Shown here in pieces: positions 1-7,875 of a stretch of 64,000 bases of DNA. The DNA is from Robertmurraya kyonggiensis. Its GTDB lineage: Bacteria; Bacillota; Bacilli; Bacillales; Cytobacillaceae. Below the pieces are notes generated by a model. It had not been told where the DNA came from. It worked only from the letters and a program-made list of their open reading frames with translations, and did not search any database. The stretch spans positions 434,001 through 498,000 of the forward strand of contig NZ_SWBM01000002.1 of NCBI RefSeq assembly GCF_005116465.1, in the 5' to 3' direction. Position 1 is the stretch's first letter. Each line of letters begins with the position of its first letter. The translations under genes and the position numbers were made by a program.

Positions 1-809
1 CTTCCTTTTACGGTGGTTCAGAAGACCGACAAAAATATTCCCCACTCACGATTGCTACGACCCATCAGCTCCTCCGTTTTTACAAAGCCTTTGATACGAT
101 CATTCTCGATGAGGTCGATGCTTTTCCATACTCTGTTGATGAAGCTTTACAGTTTGCGGTTAAGCAGGCTCGAAAAGATAATTCTTCACTCATTTATTTA
201 ACGGCTACTCCGAACGAACAATGGCAAAAGGAATGTCGCCAAGGTAAAAGAGAGTTTGTTACGATTCCTGCTCGTTACCATCGTCATCCACTTCCAGCCC
301 CGGAGTTTGTTTGGTGTGGAAACTGGAATAAAGCATTAACGAAAGGTACACTCCCAGCCAATGTGATGAAATGGTTGAAACATCGAATTGACACAGGTAA
401 ACATGCTCTCTTTTTCATCCCAAAAATCGAGTTAATCCCGAAAATTCTTCCGATCCTTCAAAAACTCCATCCAGATATTGAAGCGGTCCATGCAGAAGAT
501 CCGAATCGCAAAGAAAAGGTAAAAGCTTTGCGAAATAAAGAAATTCCACTACTTATAACCACGACCATTTTAGAAAGAGGAGTGACGTTTCCTAATTTAG
601 ATGTGGCTGTCCTTGGCTCAGATGATCGCATTTTTACAGAAAGCGCTCTTGTCCAAATCTCTGGAAGGGTTGGACGGAGTGCGCAATTTCCAAACGGAGA
701 TATTACCTTTTTTCACTATGGATTAACGGAGTCGATGCTGAAAGCGAGAAAGGAAATTCAAAACATGAATAAAGAGGCTTTACAGAAAGGATTGATTGAC
801 GTTGAGTGA
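1..809 (+). CDS. comFA: ComFA, DNA-uptake ATP-dependent helicase/translocase (5' truncated by window edge)
   Basis: The first complete codon is at 3 and the reading frame runs open to the TGA at 807-809, so about 268 C-terminal residues are present. The motor core is visible: a Walker B/DEAD-type DEVDAFPY near the start, then helicase domain 2 with TTTILERGVTFPNLDVAVLG and the arginine-finger motif QISGRVGRS. ComFA is the cytoplasmic DEAD-type ATPase that helps pull single-stranded transforming DNA through ComEC. The N-terminal zinc finger and Walker A lie outside the window. The 3' end overlaps comFC by 14 bases (or 8 if comFC starts at 802), which implies translational coupling. Identification is secure from the motifs together with comFC immediately downstream. 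Confidence 0.93.
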   Translation, partial: SFYGGSEDRQKYSPLTIATTHQLLRFYKAFDTIILDEVDAFPYSVDEALQFAVKQARKDNSSLIYLTATPNEQWQKECRQGKREFVTIPARYHRHPLPAPEFVWCGNWNKALTKGTLPANVMKWLKHRIDTGKHALFFIPKIELIPKILPILQKLHPDIEAVHAEDPNRKEKVKALRNKEIPLLITTTILERGVTFPNLDVAVLGSDDRIFTESALVQISGRVGRSAQFPNGDITFFHYGLTESMLKARKEIQNMNKEALQKGLIDVE

Positions 810-1503
810 ATATTGTTTGTTTTGTCATGAGGAAATTACCTCAAATACAAATTGGTCGAGCTTTTTCAAAGTTAAAACGGCAACATATCTTTGCCCAACT
901 TGTGAAGCACAACTAATCAAAATTGAAGGCGATACTTGTAATATCTGCAACCGACCCCTCGAAAAATTAGAACCACAATTTGTAATTAATAGTCGCTGTC
1001 TCGATTGTGTCCGTTGGGAGGAGGACGAAGAATGGAAGGGATATTTACTTAAAAATGAGTCACTCTATGAGTACAATACCTTTTTAAAAGAAATTATTAG
1101 CCAATACAAATTTCGCGGTGATTATATCTTGGCAAAGATTTTTTCAACCAACATCCAGCAGAAGCTTATATCTGACACTCTTTTTGTCCCTATCCCTTTA
1201 AGCGCTGAACGTCAATTCGAACGAGGCTTTAATCAATCAGAGGCGCTCATTGTTGAAGCTGGTCATTCTCCTACTCATCTCCTCGAACGAACCCATAGTG
1301 AAAAACAATCGAAAAAATCCCGTTATGATCGTATACACATTCCGCAGGTCTTCCGGCTTAAAGAGGGGAGGGACGTTGCTGACAAAGCTATCCTTCTTAT
1401 CGACGATATTTACACAACGGGTTCAACTTTAAGACATGCGGCAAAAATATTGATGCATGCCGGGGCAAAATCGGTATCCTCTTTAACGATTGCAAGAAGC
1501 TAG
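796..1503 (+). CDS. comFC: ComFC, phosphoribosyltransferase-like competence protein
   Basis: 235 residues. The N-terminus carries zinc-ribbon cysteine pairs (CLFC, CPTC, CNIC, CLDC) and the C-terminus a type I phosphoribosyltransferase fold with the PRPP-loop signature ILLIDDIYTTGST. This is the ComFC/GntX (COG1040) architecture; ComFC works with ComFA in transformation. The start is TTG at 796 behind AAAGG at 786-790; TTG at 802 in the same frame is the alternative. It overlaps the end of comFA. B. subtilis has comFB between these two genes; here it is absent. An 11-bp repeat array begins on its stop codon. Confidence 0.93.
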   Translation: MTLSEYCLFCHEEITSNTNWSSFFKVKTATYLCPTCEAQLIKIEGDTCNICNRPLEKLEPQFVINSRCLDCVRWEEDEEWKGYLLKNESLYEYNTFLKEIISQYKFRGDYILAKIFSTNIQQKLISDTLFVPIPLSAERQFERGFNQSEALIVEAGHSPTHLLERTHSEKQSKKSRYDRIHIPQVFRLKEGRDVADKAILLIDDIYTTGSTLRHAAKILMHAGAKSVSSLTIARS

Positions 1504-1570
1504 CACTTGATAGCAAGTCGCTATCAAATTGCTATCACTACGCTAGCACATTGCTAGCACTTGCTAGCAG
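1499..1570. repeat. Array 1 of 11-bp phased GCTAKCA repeats (7 units)
   Basis: Eight-base units of the form GCTAGCAC, GATAGCAA or GCTATCAA start at 1499, 1509, 1520, 1531, 1542, 1553 and 1563, so the spacing is 10-11 bases. GATAGC and GCTATC are reverse complements, and 1507-1514 pairs perfectly with 1520-1527 across a 5-base loop, but no T-run follows. The 124 bases between this array and the next show no gene and no other structure I can name. Confidence 0.85.
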
Positions 1571-1694
1571 TTGTTTTAAAAGAGGTTATCAGTCAATAGA
1601 GTTCTGTGGAGTTAGTATTTTGGCACCGGCTTGTTCAAAAAATCCGTTCATGACAGATTAGAATAAAAGAGGGGAAAGACGCCTGAATCTTAAT

Positions 1695-1789
1695 GCTAGC
1701 ACGTGCTATCTGAGTGATAGCAAAGTGCTATCAGAATGCTATCAACTTGCTAGCAATTTGCTAGAATAATGCTAACAAGTTGATAGCAA
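1695..1789. repeat. Array 2 of 11-bp phased GCTAKCA repeats (9 units)
   Basis: Units start at 1695, 1705, 1716, 1727, 1738, 1749, 1760, 1771 and 1782, a strict 11-base step after the first. Unit 1 here lies 132 bases (12 x 11) after the last unit of array 1, so the two arrays are in phase. The remaining bases up to yvyF at 1912 contain only a possible TATAAT at 1868-1873. Confidence 0.85.
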
Positions 1790-1911
1790 ATGGGAAAAGC
1801 ATCCGACTATTTGACTATTACCAACAATTGTCTTAATTTTTTCATATTCTTCTCCACATCCAAACGTTATAATCAAAATAGTAATGTCTCGTGGAGAGGG
1901 GATTTTGAATC

Positions 1912-2328
1912 ATGGAAGAGCTATCAAACTGTCCGAATTGCGGAGAGCTATTCGTTAGAAATAACCACCGTGATTTGTGCCAAAAGTGCTGGAAGGAAGA
2001 AGAAGCATCTTTTGAAACAGTATACAAATTTATTCGCCAACGTGAAAATCGGACTGCTACCATCGAACAAGTAGTAGAGGGAACAGGTGTAGAGGAAGAA
2101 TTAATTCTTAAATTCATCAAATCTGGACGCCTAAAAGTGGCTTCATTTCCGAATTTAGGATATCCGTGTGAAAAATGTGGGACAACCATTCAAAAAGGTA
2201 AGTTATGTGAGCCTTGTGCAGATACATTGAAAAAAGAACTCGATCGCTTCTCAATTGAAGAAGAACGTAGACGCGAAATTGATAAAAAGGCAACCTATTT
2301 TGCAGCAAATAATAAATATCGCAGTTAA
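1912..2328 (+). CDS. yvyF: YvyF-family flagellar operon protein with two zinc-knuckle pairs
   Basis: 138 residues. The N-terminus has CPNC...CQKC and the middle has CEKC...CEPC, consistent with two small zinc sites around a helical segment. The length, cysteine pattern and position between comFC and flgM match YvyF of B. subtilis (TIGR03826 family), whose molecular role is unsettled. The ATG at 1912 follows GGAGAGGGG at 1893-1901. A rho-independent terminator directly follows, so flgM is separately transcribed. Overlapping frames on both strands are shadows. Confidence 0.85.
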   Translation: MEELSNCPNCGELFVRNNHRDLCQKCWKEEEASFETVYKFIRQRENRTATIEQVVEGTGVEEELILKFIKSGRLKVASFPNLGYPCEKCGTTIQKGKLCEPCADTLKKELDRFSIEEERRREIDKKATYFAANNKYRS

Positions 2329-2330
2329 TG

Positions 2331-2367
2331 AAAAATCCGTATGCTAAATTGCATGCGGATTTTTTTA
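2331..2367 (+). terminator. Rho-independent terminator after yvyF
   Basis: The arm 2331-2344 pairs with 2351-2364 around a 6-base loop (one G-U pair), followed by a run of T. It separates yvyF from the SigD promoter of flgM. Confidence 0.9.
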
Positions 2368-2377
2368 AAAAATACAT

Positions 2378-2404
2378 TAAAGAATTCCTTACTTTTGACG
2401 ATAA
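2378..2404 (+). promoter_or_regulatory. SigD-type promoter of flgM
   Basis: TAAA at 2378-2381, 15-base spacer, GACGATAA at 2397-2404. The SigD consensus is TAAA-N15-GCCGATAT. A SigD promoter here would make the anti-sigma factor part of its own regulon, as known in B. subtilis. Confidence 0.75.
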
Positions 2405-2447
2405 TAAGGGTAAGAGTGATATGTTCGGTAGAAAGTGAGGGATAATC

Positions 2448-2714
2448 ATGAAGATTAACAACAATATAGGTCCATCGGGCATTAATCCTTATAAGCGCCA
2501 GATGAACAAGCTTGAACAAGTCGGGGCCACTGCTAGCACAAAATTGGATAAGGTCGAAATCTCTTCCATTGCAAAAGGGCTTCAAAACATCAATTCTGTT
2601 GAAGTTGAACGTCAGCAAAAAGTAGATGAACTGAAAATTCAAGTTGAAAATGGAACGTACAAACCAAATTCTGTCGATATTGCAAATGGAATTCTCCAAT
2701 TTTACAAGAAATAA
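2448..2714 (+). CDS. flgM: FlgM, anti-sigma-D factor
   Basis: 88 residues, the usual size for FlgM. The N-terminal MKINNNIGPSGINPY and the C-terminal helix with VEISSIAKGLQN are typical. FlgM binds SigD and holds flagellin and late genes off until the hook is complete. The ATG follows a GTGAGGG-like site. The gene is bracketed by its own SigD-type promoter and a terminator that overlaps its stop codon, so here it is a single-gene transcript, unlike the B. subtilis operon in which flgN-flgK-flgL follow directly. Confidence 0.92.
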   Translation: MKINNNIGPSGINPYKRQMNKLEQVGATASTKLDKVEISSIAKGLQNINSVEVERQQKVDELKIQVENGTYKPNSVDIANGILQFYKK

Positions 2715-2743
2715 ATCAATACGTCTGGGTATTGATTTTTTCT
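2713..2743 (+). terminator. Rho-independent terminator after flgM
   Basis: AAATCAATAC at 2713-2722 pairs with GTATTGATTT at 2729-2738, then T-rich sequence. It begins inside the flgM stop codon. Confidence 0.85.
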
Positions 2744-2778
2744 TTTCTAAGAACATTAATGCTGGAGCGTGAAAAGGT

Positions 2779-5061
2779 ATGCAGGTCAACAATCAAACAA
2801 CCATCGCAACATCCATTCCTAATGAAAGTCTGCCTCTAACATTAAAACAAGGCGACGTTATGCAAGCTACCGTTAAGGAAAAGCTCCCGAATAACGAAGC
2901 CATACTGCAAATGAAGGGTCAAGAGGTGAAGGTTAAGTTCCAAGGAGCTGTCCCTTCCAATGGCAGAATCTCCATCGAAGTGACCAATACAAACGAATCC
3001 ATTCCAACTGTAAAACAAATTCAAACACCATCAAAACCTACTTCTGTATTAGACGGATTAACCATTAATCAAGATACGAAGGCAGGCCTAAAGCAAGCCA
3101 TTGATATTTTGGCGAAAAATAATATTCCTGTATCAAAAGGTACAGTCACTCAAATCGCGTCTTTTCTTGAAAATGGAGAAGGCACGATGGACCAGAAACT
3201 CGAAACAATTTCAGCCATGGCGAAAAAAGGATTAGAGTTTACTCCAGTACAAATCAAATCTGTCCATGAAGCGCTCCATGGTAAGGGGAAAATCAGCGAT
3301 TTATTAAATGAGATTGTTCCAGAACGCAATCGAAAAGTACCAGCAAAAATATTAAAGGATTCTTCTTCTGTGGAGGCAAGAATTAGAACAGCCCTGCAAG
3401 CAGGAGATATCCAAAAAGCGATTCAACTGTCTAAATCAGCTTCACTACCTGAAAATGTCCAAAGGTTAGTGGCACAGGCAGAACAGTTGAACGTTGCAGC
3501 AAGACAGAAATTAGTGGCGGCGGTTGGAAATGAAGCCACACTAACGGAGCTTTTACAAAAAGGAGAAAGCATCCAGGAGATGGTTAACCTTTTATCAAAA
3601 GAAGGCATTGCTGGCTTAGAGGATGCTCTTAAGCTTGAAACGGTTGCGAAAACAACTCTTTTAAAAGCGTTGGAACCTGAAGTGAATACAGATTCCAACG
3701 TAGATAATCTTATCAAGATGTTGAAAAAAGAGCCTGATATGCAAAAAGTTTTTGCTATGCTTGAAGAAAACGTACCGGAAGCTACTCTATCCAACGCTCG
3801 AAGACTTGCTGAGGCAGGGCGAGAATTGGCAGCAAGGCAAGAAGTGATGGGAGCACTGGAGCAATTGAAGTCTGACAGCTCATCAGAGGTACGTATGCAG
3901 CAGGATATGTATCAACTCAATGATGATTTTGTGGCATCATTACCGGTTCAGTCAAAGGATTTCATCGTTACAAAAATAACTGAAAAACTTTCGCAAATGG
4001 CGATTGATTTTAAGCAGGTTAAAAGGGACATCACGCGCAATCTCCAGACAGTGGAGAGTTTGCTTCAACAACAGAAACCCCTTGCAGCTTCCCAAGCGAA
4101 GCCATTATTAGAAGCAACGATTAAGCAGCTTGACCAATCTATTTTAAAAGGCGATATGATGCTCTACACCGATATGGCAACGGAGAAAAAGGTGCTGAAG
4201 GCGAGCTCGCAATTGGCTGAAGCGAAGAGTCTTTTAGAAAAAGGCGATCAGGTGCAAGCTTCGAAAATTGTGCAGGATGTTAAAAATAGCATCGAAAAGC
4301 TTATTTTCAAGCCTTCCGATACACGTATGCAGCATTTTGTCTCAAAACAATTCCTACAGATGGAGCAGCCGGCTCCTACACAACAGCTTGCGCAATTTGA
4401 ATCTTCAATGCAGGCAGTTCGCGATGTGGCAACTGGTAGACAAATGTTTGAGCACTTACGGAATATCGGTGTAACTTATGAAGCGGATCAAGCTCATTTC
4501 TTGGTCTCAAAGGGGCAAGAGGAAGCGAACAGTTCCATGAAAAATGCTTTGCTCAAGCTTGTTCAGTCAAACCAAGACCAGGCTATGGCGCAAAAAGCAG
4601 AGCAAGCTTTAACGCAAATAACTGGCCAGCAGCTTTTGAGTAAAACTGATTCATCATCTCTACAAAGCATGATGTTTACGATTCCGTTTTTACTACAAAA
4701 CCAAGCGGAGCAAGTGAAAGTTTTCGTGAATGCGAAAAATGAGCAAGAAAAAGTGGATTGGGAAAACTGTAGTCTTTATTTTCTCCTTGAAACGAAAAAG
4801 CTTGGCGATGTTGGAATCACTCTGTCAGCAGTGGAGCGGACATTGTCTGTGACACTTAAAAACGATAAAGCGGATTTCAAAGAGAAGATTGAACCAATTG
4901 CTCTTAAGGCGAAGGAAAGTTTGGAGGAGATTGGTTACAATATCGGCTCGATTCAATTTACGCGTTTTTCAGAGGAAAAAGGAGCAGAGCAAGTGAAGAA
5001 GCAAGCTCCAAATCCTGCGATTGTTCAGAATAACGGGAGAGGATACGATTTTTCGGTATGA
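2779..5061 (+). CDS. Large FliK-like flagellar protein (YlqG-type)
   Basis: 760 residues, no signal peptide, no membrane segment, long Gln/Ala/Glu/Lys-rich helical middle. The last ~110 residues have the pattern of the hook-length-control C-terminal domain: LYFLLETKKLGDVGITL, then ERTLSVTL, then EEIGYNIGSIQF. The N-terminal ~100 residues look like a small beta domain. The stop overlaps the ATG of the next gene (ATGA), a FlhB-C-like protein; B. subtilis pairs ylqG with ylqH in the same way but far from this locus. A plausible role is a second substrate or ruler of the flagellar export gate. The family call rests on the C-terminus and the neighbour; the function is inferred. Confidence 0.65.
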   Translation: MQVNNQTTIATSIPNESLPLTLKQGDVMQATVKEKLPNNEAILQMKGQEVKVKFQGAVPSNGRISIEVTNTNESIPTVKQIQTPSKPTSVLDGLTINQDTKAGLKQAIDILAKNNIPVSKGTVTQIASFLENGEGTMDQKLETISAMAKKGLEFTPVQIKSVHEALHGKGKISDLLNEIVPERNRKVPAKILKDSSSVEARIRTALQAGDIQKAIQLSKSASLPENVQRLVAQAEQLNVAARQKLVAAVGNEATLTELLQKGESIQEMVNLLSKEGIAGLEDALKLETVAKTTLLKALEPEVNTDSNVDNLIKMLKKEPDMQKVFAMLEENVPEATLSNARRLAEAGRELAARQEVMGALEQLKSDSSSEVRMQQDMYQLNDDFVASLPVQSKDFIVTKITEKLSQMAIDFKQVKRDITRNLQTVESLLQQQKPLAASQAKPLLEATIKQLDQSILKGDMMLYTDMATEKKVLKASSQLAEAKSLLEKGDQVQASKIVQDVKNSIEKLIFKPSDTRMQHFVSKQFLQMEQPAPTQQLAQFESSMQAVRDVATGRQMFEHLRNIGVTYEADQAHFLVSKGQEEANSSMKNALLKLVQSNQDQAMAQKAEQALTQITGQQLLSKTDSSSLQSMMFTIPFLLQNQAEQVKVFVNAKNEQEKVDWENCSLYFLLETKKLGDVGITLSAVERTLSVTLKNDKADFKEKIEPIALKAKESLEEIGYNIGSIQFTRFSEEKGAEQVKKQAPNPAIVQNNGRGYDFSV

Positions 5062-5354
5062 ATACACAGTACTTTAATCAAAAAAACCGTAAACAAATTA
5101 ATGGTCCTTCTGCAGCCGTGATCCGTTTTAATGAGCAGGCTGATAAGGCTCCGCAAGTTGTGGCTCAAGGTCGTGGACAATTGGCTGCGAAAATTATTGA
5201 AATGGCGAAACAACATAATGTACAAATGGAAGAGGATTCAAGTCTTGTACAGAATTTATTAGATATAGATTTAGGGGATAATATCCCGCCACAACTGTAT
5301 TCAGTGATGGCTGAGATTCTTCTCATGATCGAAGAAATGGAAAAAAGCTATTAA
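5058..5354 (+). CDS. YlqH-like protein, FlhB cytoplasmic-domain homologue (export switch family)
   Basis: 98 residues. Features of the FlhB/EscU C-terminal domain are visible: PSAAVIRFNEQADKAPQVVAQG, then LAAKIIEMAKQHNVQMEED, and the final LLDIDLGDNIPPQLYSVMAEIL. The membrane part of FlhB is missing, and the autocleavage tetrapeptide NPTH is not seen (NGPSA sits nearby). Such stand-alone FlhB-C proteins are known as YlqH in Bacillus. It overlaps the FliK-like gene by 4 bases, so the pair is co-translated. Role unproven. Confidence 0.8.
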   Translation: MNTQYFNQKNRKQINGPSAAVIRFNEQADKAPQVVAQGRGQLAAKIIEMAKQHNVQMEEDSSLVQNLLDIDLGDNIPPQLYSVMAEILLMIEEMEKSY

Positions 5355-5377
5355 GCTTTCGAAAATTTTGTCGATAA
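5352..5377 (+). promoter_or_regulatory. SigD-type promoter of fliS1-hag1
   Basis: TAAG at 5352-5355, 14-base spacer, GTCGATAA at 5370-5377. The -10 keeps the CGATA core. It begins at the stop codon of the ylqH-like gene and lies 35 bases before the GTG of fliS1. Confidence 0.65.
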
Positions 5378-5411
5378 ATGAATTGAGAACGAAATCCAGG
5401 GGGCCGTATTT

Positions 5412-5864
5412 GTGGAATTCTTAACGGAAGAATTTATCTATCAAAAAAATTCACAAGAAATCACCTCGTTATTATATGAGGTTCTGATTGACCAACTGAA
5501 TGGCTCAATTGAAGATATAAAAGACAATCAATATATAGATGCAAATATAAAGCTACAAAAGGTCAATGACATTTTATACCGACTGGGGGCTGGCTTGAAT
5601 TATGAAGCAGGCATTATCGCCGACCAGCTCGATGCGCTCTATAACTATATGGCTGAACAAATTATTGACGGGAATAAGAAGAAGGATATCGCTGTTCTTC
5701 AAGGTGTTGTAACGATTGCGGAAAGATTAGCAAGTGCCTGGAATGAAGCGATGAAAAATAAACCGGATCAAAAGCAAATGCAGATTCGCAGAAAAGCAAC
5801 AGCTTATGAACAAAATGTCATGGTACTTGAACGCGAACAAACTTTAGTGGAAGAGGGGAAATAA
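5412..5864 (+). CDS. fliS: FliS-like flagellin chaperone, first copy
   Basis: 150 residues. The start is GTG at 5412 after a strong AGGGGG at 5398-5403. The helical FliS pattern is visible (LLYEVLIDQLNGSIEDI, then ANIKLQKVNDILYRLGAGLN), but the sequence diverges from the second fliS at 23074 and has a longer C-terminal tail. FliS binds the C-terminal D0 helix of flagellin and keeps it from polymerising in the cytoplasm. It stands four bases before hag1 and shares its promoter, so it is likely the dedicated chaperone of that flagellin. Family call good, partner inferred. Confidence 0.8.
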   Translation: MEFLTEEFIYQKNSQEITSLLYEVLIDQLNGSIEDIKDNQYIDANIKLQKVNDILYRLGAGLNYEAGIIADQLDALYNYMAEQIIDGNKKKDIAVLQGVVTIAERLASAWNEAMKNKPDQKQMQIRRKATAYEQNVMVLEREQTLVEEGK

Positions 5865-5867
5865 GGA

Positions 5868-6743
5868 ATGAGAATCAATCATAATATTCAAGCATTGAAT
5901 GCATACCGTAATCTATCACAAACGATGAACAGCACTTCGAAAAGCTTAGAGAAGCTTTCATCTGGTCTAAGAATCAACAAGGCTTCTGATGATGCTGCTG
6001 GTCTAGCGATTTCGGAAAAAATGCGTTCACAAATTCGTGGTTTAGATATGGCAGAAAGAAATACACTTGATGCGATTTCACTTATTCAAACTGGTGAAGG
6101 TGCCCTGAACGAAGTCCACAGCATTCTACAAAGAATGAGAGAATTATCTGTTCAAGCAAGTAATGGAACTTTGGAAGATACAGATAGACAATCGATTCAA
6201 GATGAAATCGATCAGTTAACAAAGGAAATTGACCGTATTGCTGATACAACTCAATTTAACCAGAAGAAGTTGTTTAGTGGTACTGCTGCAGGAACAGAAG
6301 ATTTAGCGTTGAACTTCCAAATTGGGGCGAATAGTTCGGAGACTTTAGCAGTTAGTATTGGGGTTATGGATGCAGCTACTTTAGGGATTGGTCGTAAAAC
6401 AGATGGAACAGCAAATGTTCCAGGTACTGATGCTGATAAAGGTGTTAGCGTTATGTCGGAAGCAGACGCGAGTGCAGCTATTGATGTTTTTGATAATGCA
6501 ATTAAACTTGTTTCTTCAGAGCGAAGCAAGCTAGGTGCTCTTCAAAACCGTCTAGAGCACACAACAAACAATCTCCAAACGGCCAATGAAAACCTAACAT
6601 CAGCTGAATCTCGTATTCGCGACTTAGATATGGCAGAAGCGATGACAGACTTTACTCGAAACAATATTCTAAACCAAGCGGGACAAGCAATGCTTGCACA
6701 AGCAAACCAGTTACCGCAAGGAATTCTACAACTATTGAAATAA
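5868..6743 (+). CDS. hag: Flagellin, first copy
   Basis: 291 residues. The conserved D0/D1 N-terminus ([36 protein letters not shown]) and C-terminus (RSKLGALQNRLEHTTNNL, ending LPQGILQLLK) are intact. The middle (about residues 145-205) is short and differs from hag2. There is no cysteine. It lies in the fliS1 transcript, with AGAGGGG and TAAGGA before the ATG and no CsrA hairpin, and it ends at a terminator. This is a real second flagellin, apparently outside the CsrA leader control that hag2 shows. Confidence 0.95.
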   Translation: MRINHNIQALNAYRNLSQTMNSTSKSLEKLSSGLRINKASDDAAGLAISEKMRSQIRGLDMAERNTLDAISLIQTGEGALNEVHSILQRMRELSVQASNGTLEDTDRQSIQDEIDQLTKEIDRIADTTQFNQKKLFSGTAAGTEDLALNFQIGANSSETLAVSIGVMDAATLGIGRKTDGTANVPGTDADKGVSVMSEADASAAIDVFDNAIKLVSSERSKLGALQNRLEHTTNNLQTANENLTSAESRIRDLDMAEAMTDFTRNNILNQAGQAMLAQANQLPQGILQLLK

Positions 6744-6750
6744 TTTATTC

Positions 6751-6787
6751 AAGAGGAGTGAGTCATGTCGGCTTCTCCTCTTTTTTG
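6751..6787 (+). terminator. Rho-independent terminator after hag1
   Basis: AAGAGGAG at 6751-6758 pairs with CTCCTCTT at 6775-6782 over a 16-base loop, followed by T6. Confidence 0.8.
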
Positions 6788-6798
6788 GTGTAGTTATT

Positions 6799-6826
6799 TT
6801 GTGAAAAAACCTATTTAATATAAAAT
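6799..6826 (+). promoter_or_regulatory. Possible SigA promoter of yaaR
   Basis: TTGTGA at 6799-6804, 16-base spacer, TAAAAT at 6821-6826. Spacing is one base short of optimal. Located between the hag1 terminator and the yaaR-like gene. Confidence 0.4.
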
Positions 6827-6855
6827 AAATTTATGACCTCTAGGTGGTGAATGAG

Positions 6856-7293
6856 ATGGAAATAAATAGAGTTTCCAAGACGCGAATGAATCGTGTTGAA
6901 AAGAAGGAAGAAATCGCGAGTGCCTCCGTTTCTTTTACAGAAGTGATGGGGAAAAAGCGTGAAGATCTTCTTCATGAGAAAATGACAAAAATGATGCAAG
7001 ATATCGAAGACCAAGGAAAAGTACTGGCTGAATCTAGAACGGTTGAAGATTTGAAAAAGTACAAGAAAATGGTCAAAGAATTTATGGAAGATGCTGTTAA
7101 TAATGGATTGAAGCTCGAGGAGCAAAGAGGCTTTAATCGTCGTGGTCGCACGAAGGTCTACAAAATCGTTAAAGAAGTCGACAGCAAACTCATTGATTTA
7201 ACGAATGCAGTTTTACAAAAAGAAAAGAGTGGTCTCGACATTCTCAACATGGTTGGAGAAATTAAGGGACTTTTAATTAATATTTATACTTAA
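6856..7293 (+). CDS. yaaR: YaaR-family (DUF327) protein
   Basis: About 145 residues from the ATG at 6856, chosen because AGGTGG at 6842-6847 sits 8 bases before it; the frame is open from a GTG at 6844. The conserved C-terminal half of the DUF327/COG1728 family is clear: EEQRGFNRRGRTKVYKIVK, then KLIDLTNAVLQKEKSGLDIL and the ending LLINIYT. B. subtilis yaaR lies next to tmk and holB, not in a flagellar locus, so this position is unusual. Function of the family is unknown to me. Its stop codon is part of the SigD -35 of the next operon. Confidence 0.8.
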   Translation: MEINRVSKTRMNRVEKKEEIASASVSFTEVMGKKREDLLHEKMTKMMQDIEDQGKVLAESRTVEDLKKYKKMVKEFMEDAVNNGLKLEEQRGFNRRGRTKVYKIVKEVDSKLIDLTNAVLQKEKSGLDILNMVGEIKGLLINIYT

Positions 7294-7317
7294 AGAATTT
7301 TGTCGACTGGCCGATAT
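7291..7317 (+). promoter_or_regulatory. Consensus SigD promoter of flgN-flgK-flgL-yviE-fliW-csrA
   Basis: TAAA at 7291-7294, exactly 15 bases, GCCGATAT at 7310-7317: every position matches the SigD consensus. The -35 uses the stop codon of yaaR. Confidence 0.9.
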
Positions 7318-7387
7318 AATGAATAGGACAAATAAAATCAGTAGAATATACTGATTTTATTTTTTGACAAGAAAGGGTGGGGGCTAT

Positions 7388-7855
7388 ATGGCTCAACCGT
7401 TATTTAAAATACTAGATAAACTGTTAAAGCTTCATAAAAGCCTCTATCAAATTGCGGTAGAAAAAACAGAGGTTTTAAAAAAGGGAGACCTAGAAGCCTT
7501 AAATAACTTAATGAAAAATGAACAATCACATATAAGTGCCATTCAAATGGTTGAAAAAGAGCGCGTGAAGCTCATGCAGGAACTTCTTCCTGGTAAAAAA
7601 GAAGCCACGCTTCAGGAGTGCCTAGCACTTTTTACAGGAAACGAGAAAGAAGACCTCGAAGCTCTTCAAGAAGGATTAACACAACAATTGTTGGAATTGA
7701 AGACGGTGAATGACCTTAACCAACAATTACTTGAACAATCACTACAAGTAGTTTCATTAAATTTAGATTTACTAGTTCCGAACAATCCTGCGAACTATTC
7801 GAAGGATGAGGAAGAAGATATGCCGAACTTATCAATTTTTGATTCGAAGGCTTAA
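7388..7855 (+). CDS. flgN: FlgN, FlgK/FlgL export chaperone
   Basis: 155 residues from the ATG at 7388, which follows a strong AAAGGGTGGGGG; the frame is open from 7364. The protein is almost all helix, rich in Leu, Glu and Lys, with KILDKLLKLHKSLYQIAVEK at the N-terminus, as in FlgN. It has the position of B. subtilis yvyG (flgN), immediately before flgK. FlgN escorts the hook-filament junction proteins to the export apparatus. Confidence 0.88.
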   Translation: MAQPLFKILDKLLKLHKSLYQIAVEKTEVLKKGDLEALNNLMKNEQSHISAIQMVEKERVKLMQELLPGKKEATLQECLALFTGNEKEDLEALQEGLTQQLLELKTVNDLNQQLLEQSLQVVSLNLDLLVPNNPANYSKDEEEDMPNLSIFDSKA

Positions 7856-7875
7856 GGGGAAATGGAGGTATACAC

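Noticed and set aside
1507-1527. Terminator after comFC
   Set aside because: The 8-bp stem is perfect but no T-run follows and it is made of repeat units; kept as part of the array.
1790-2189. Frames overlapping yvyF on both strands
   Set aside because: yvyF has the ribosome site, the zinc-cysteine pattern and the conserved neighbours; the others are shadows.
3423-3794. 123-codon antisense frame in the FliK-like gene
   Set aside because: Shadow of the helical Ala/Ser/Gln-rich coding sequence on the other strand.
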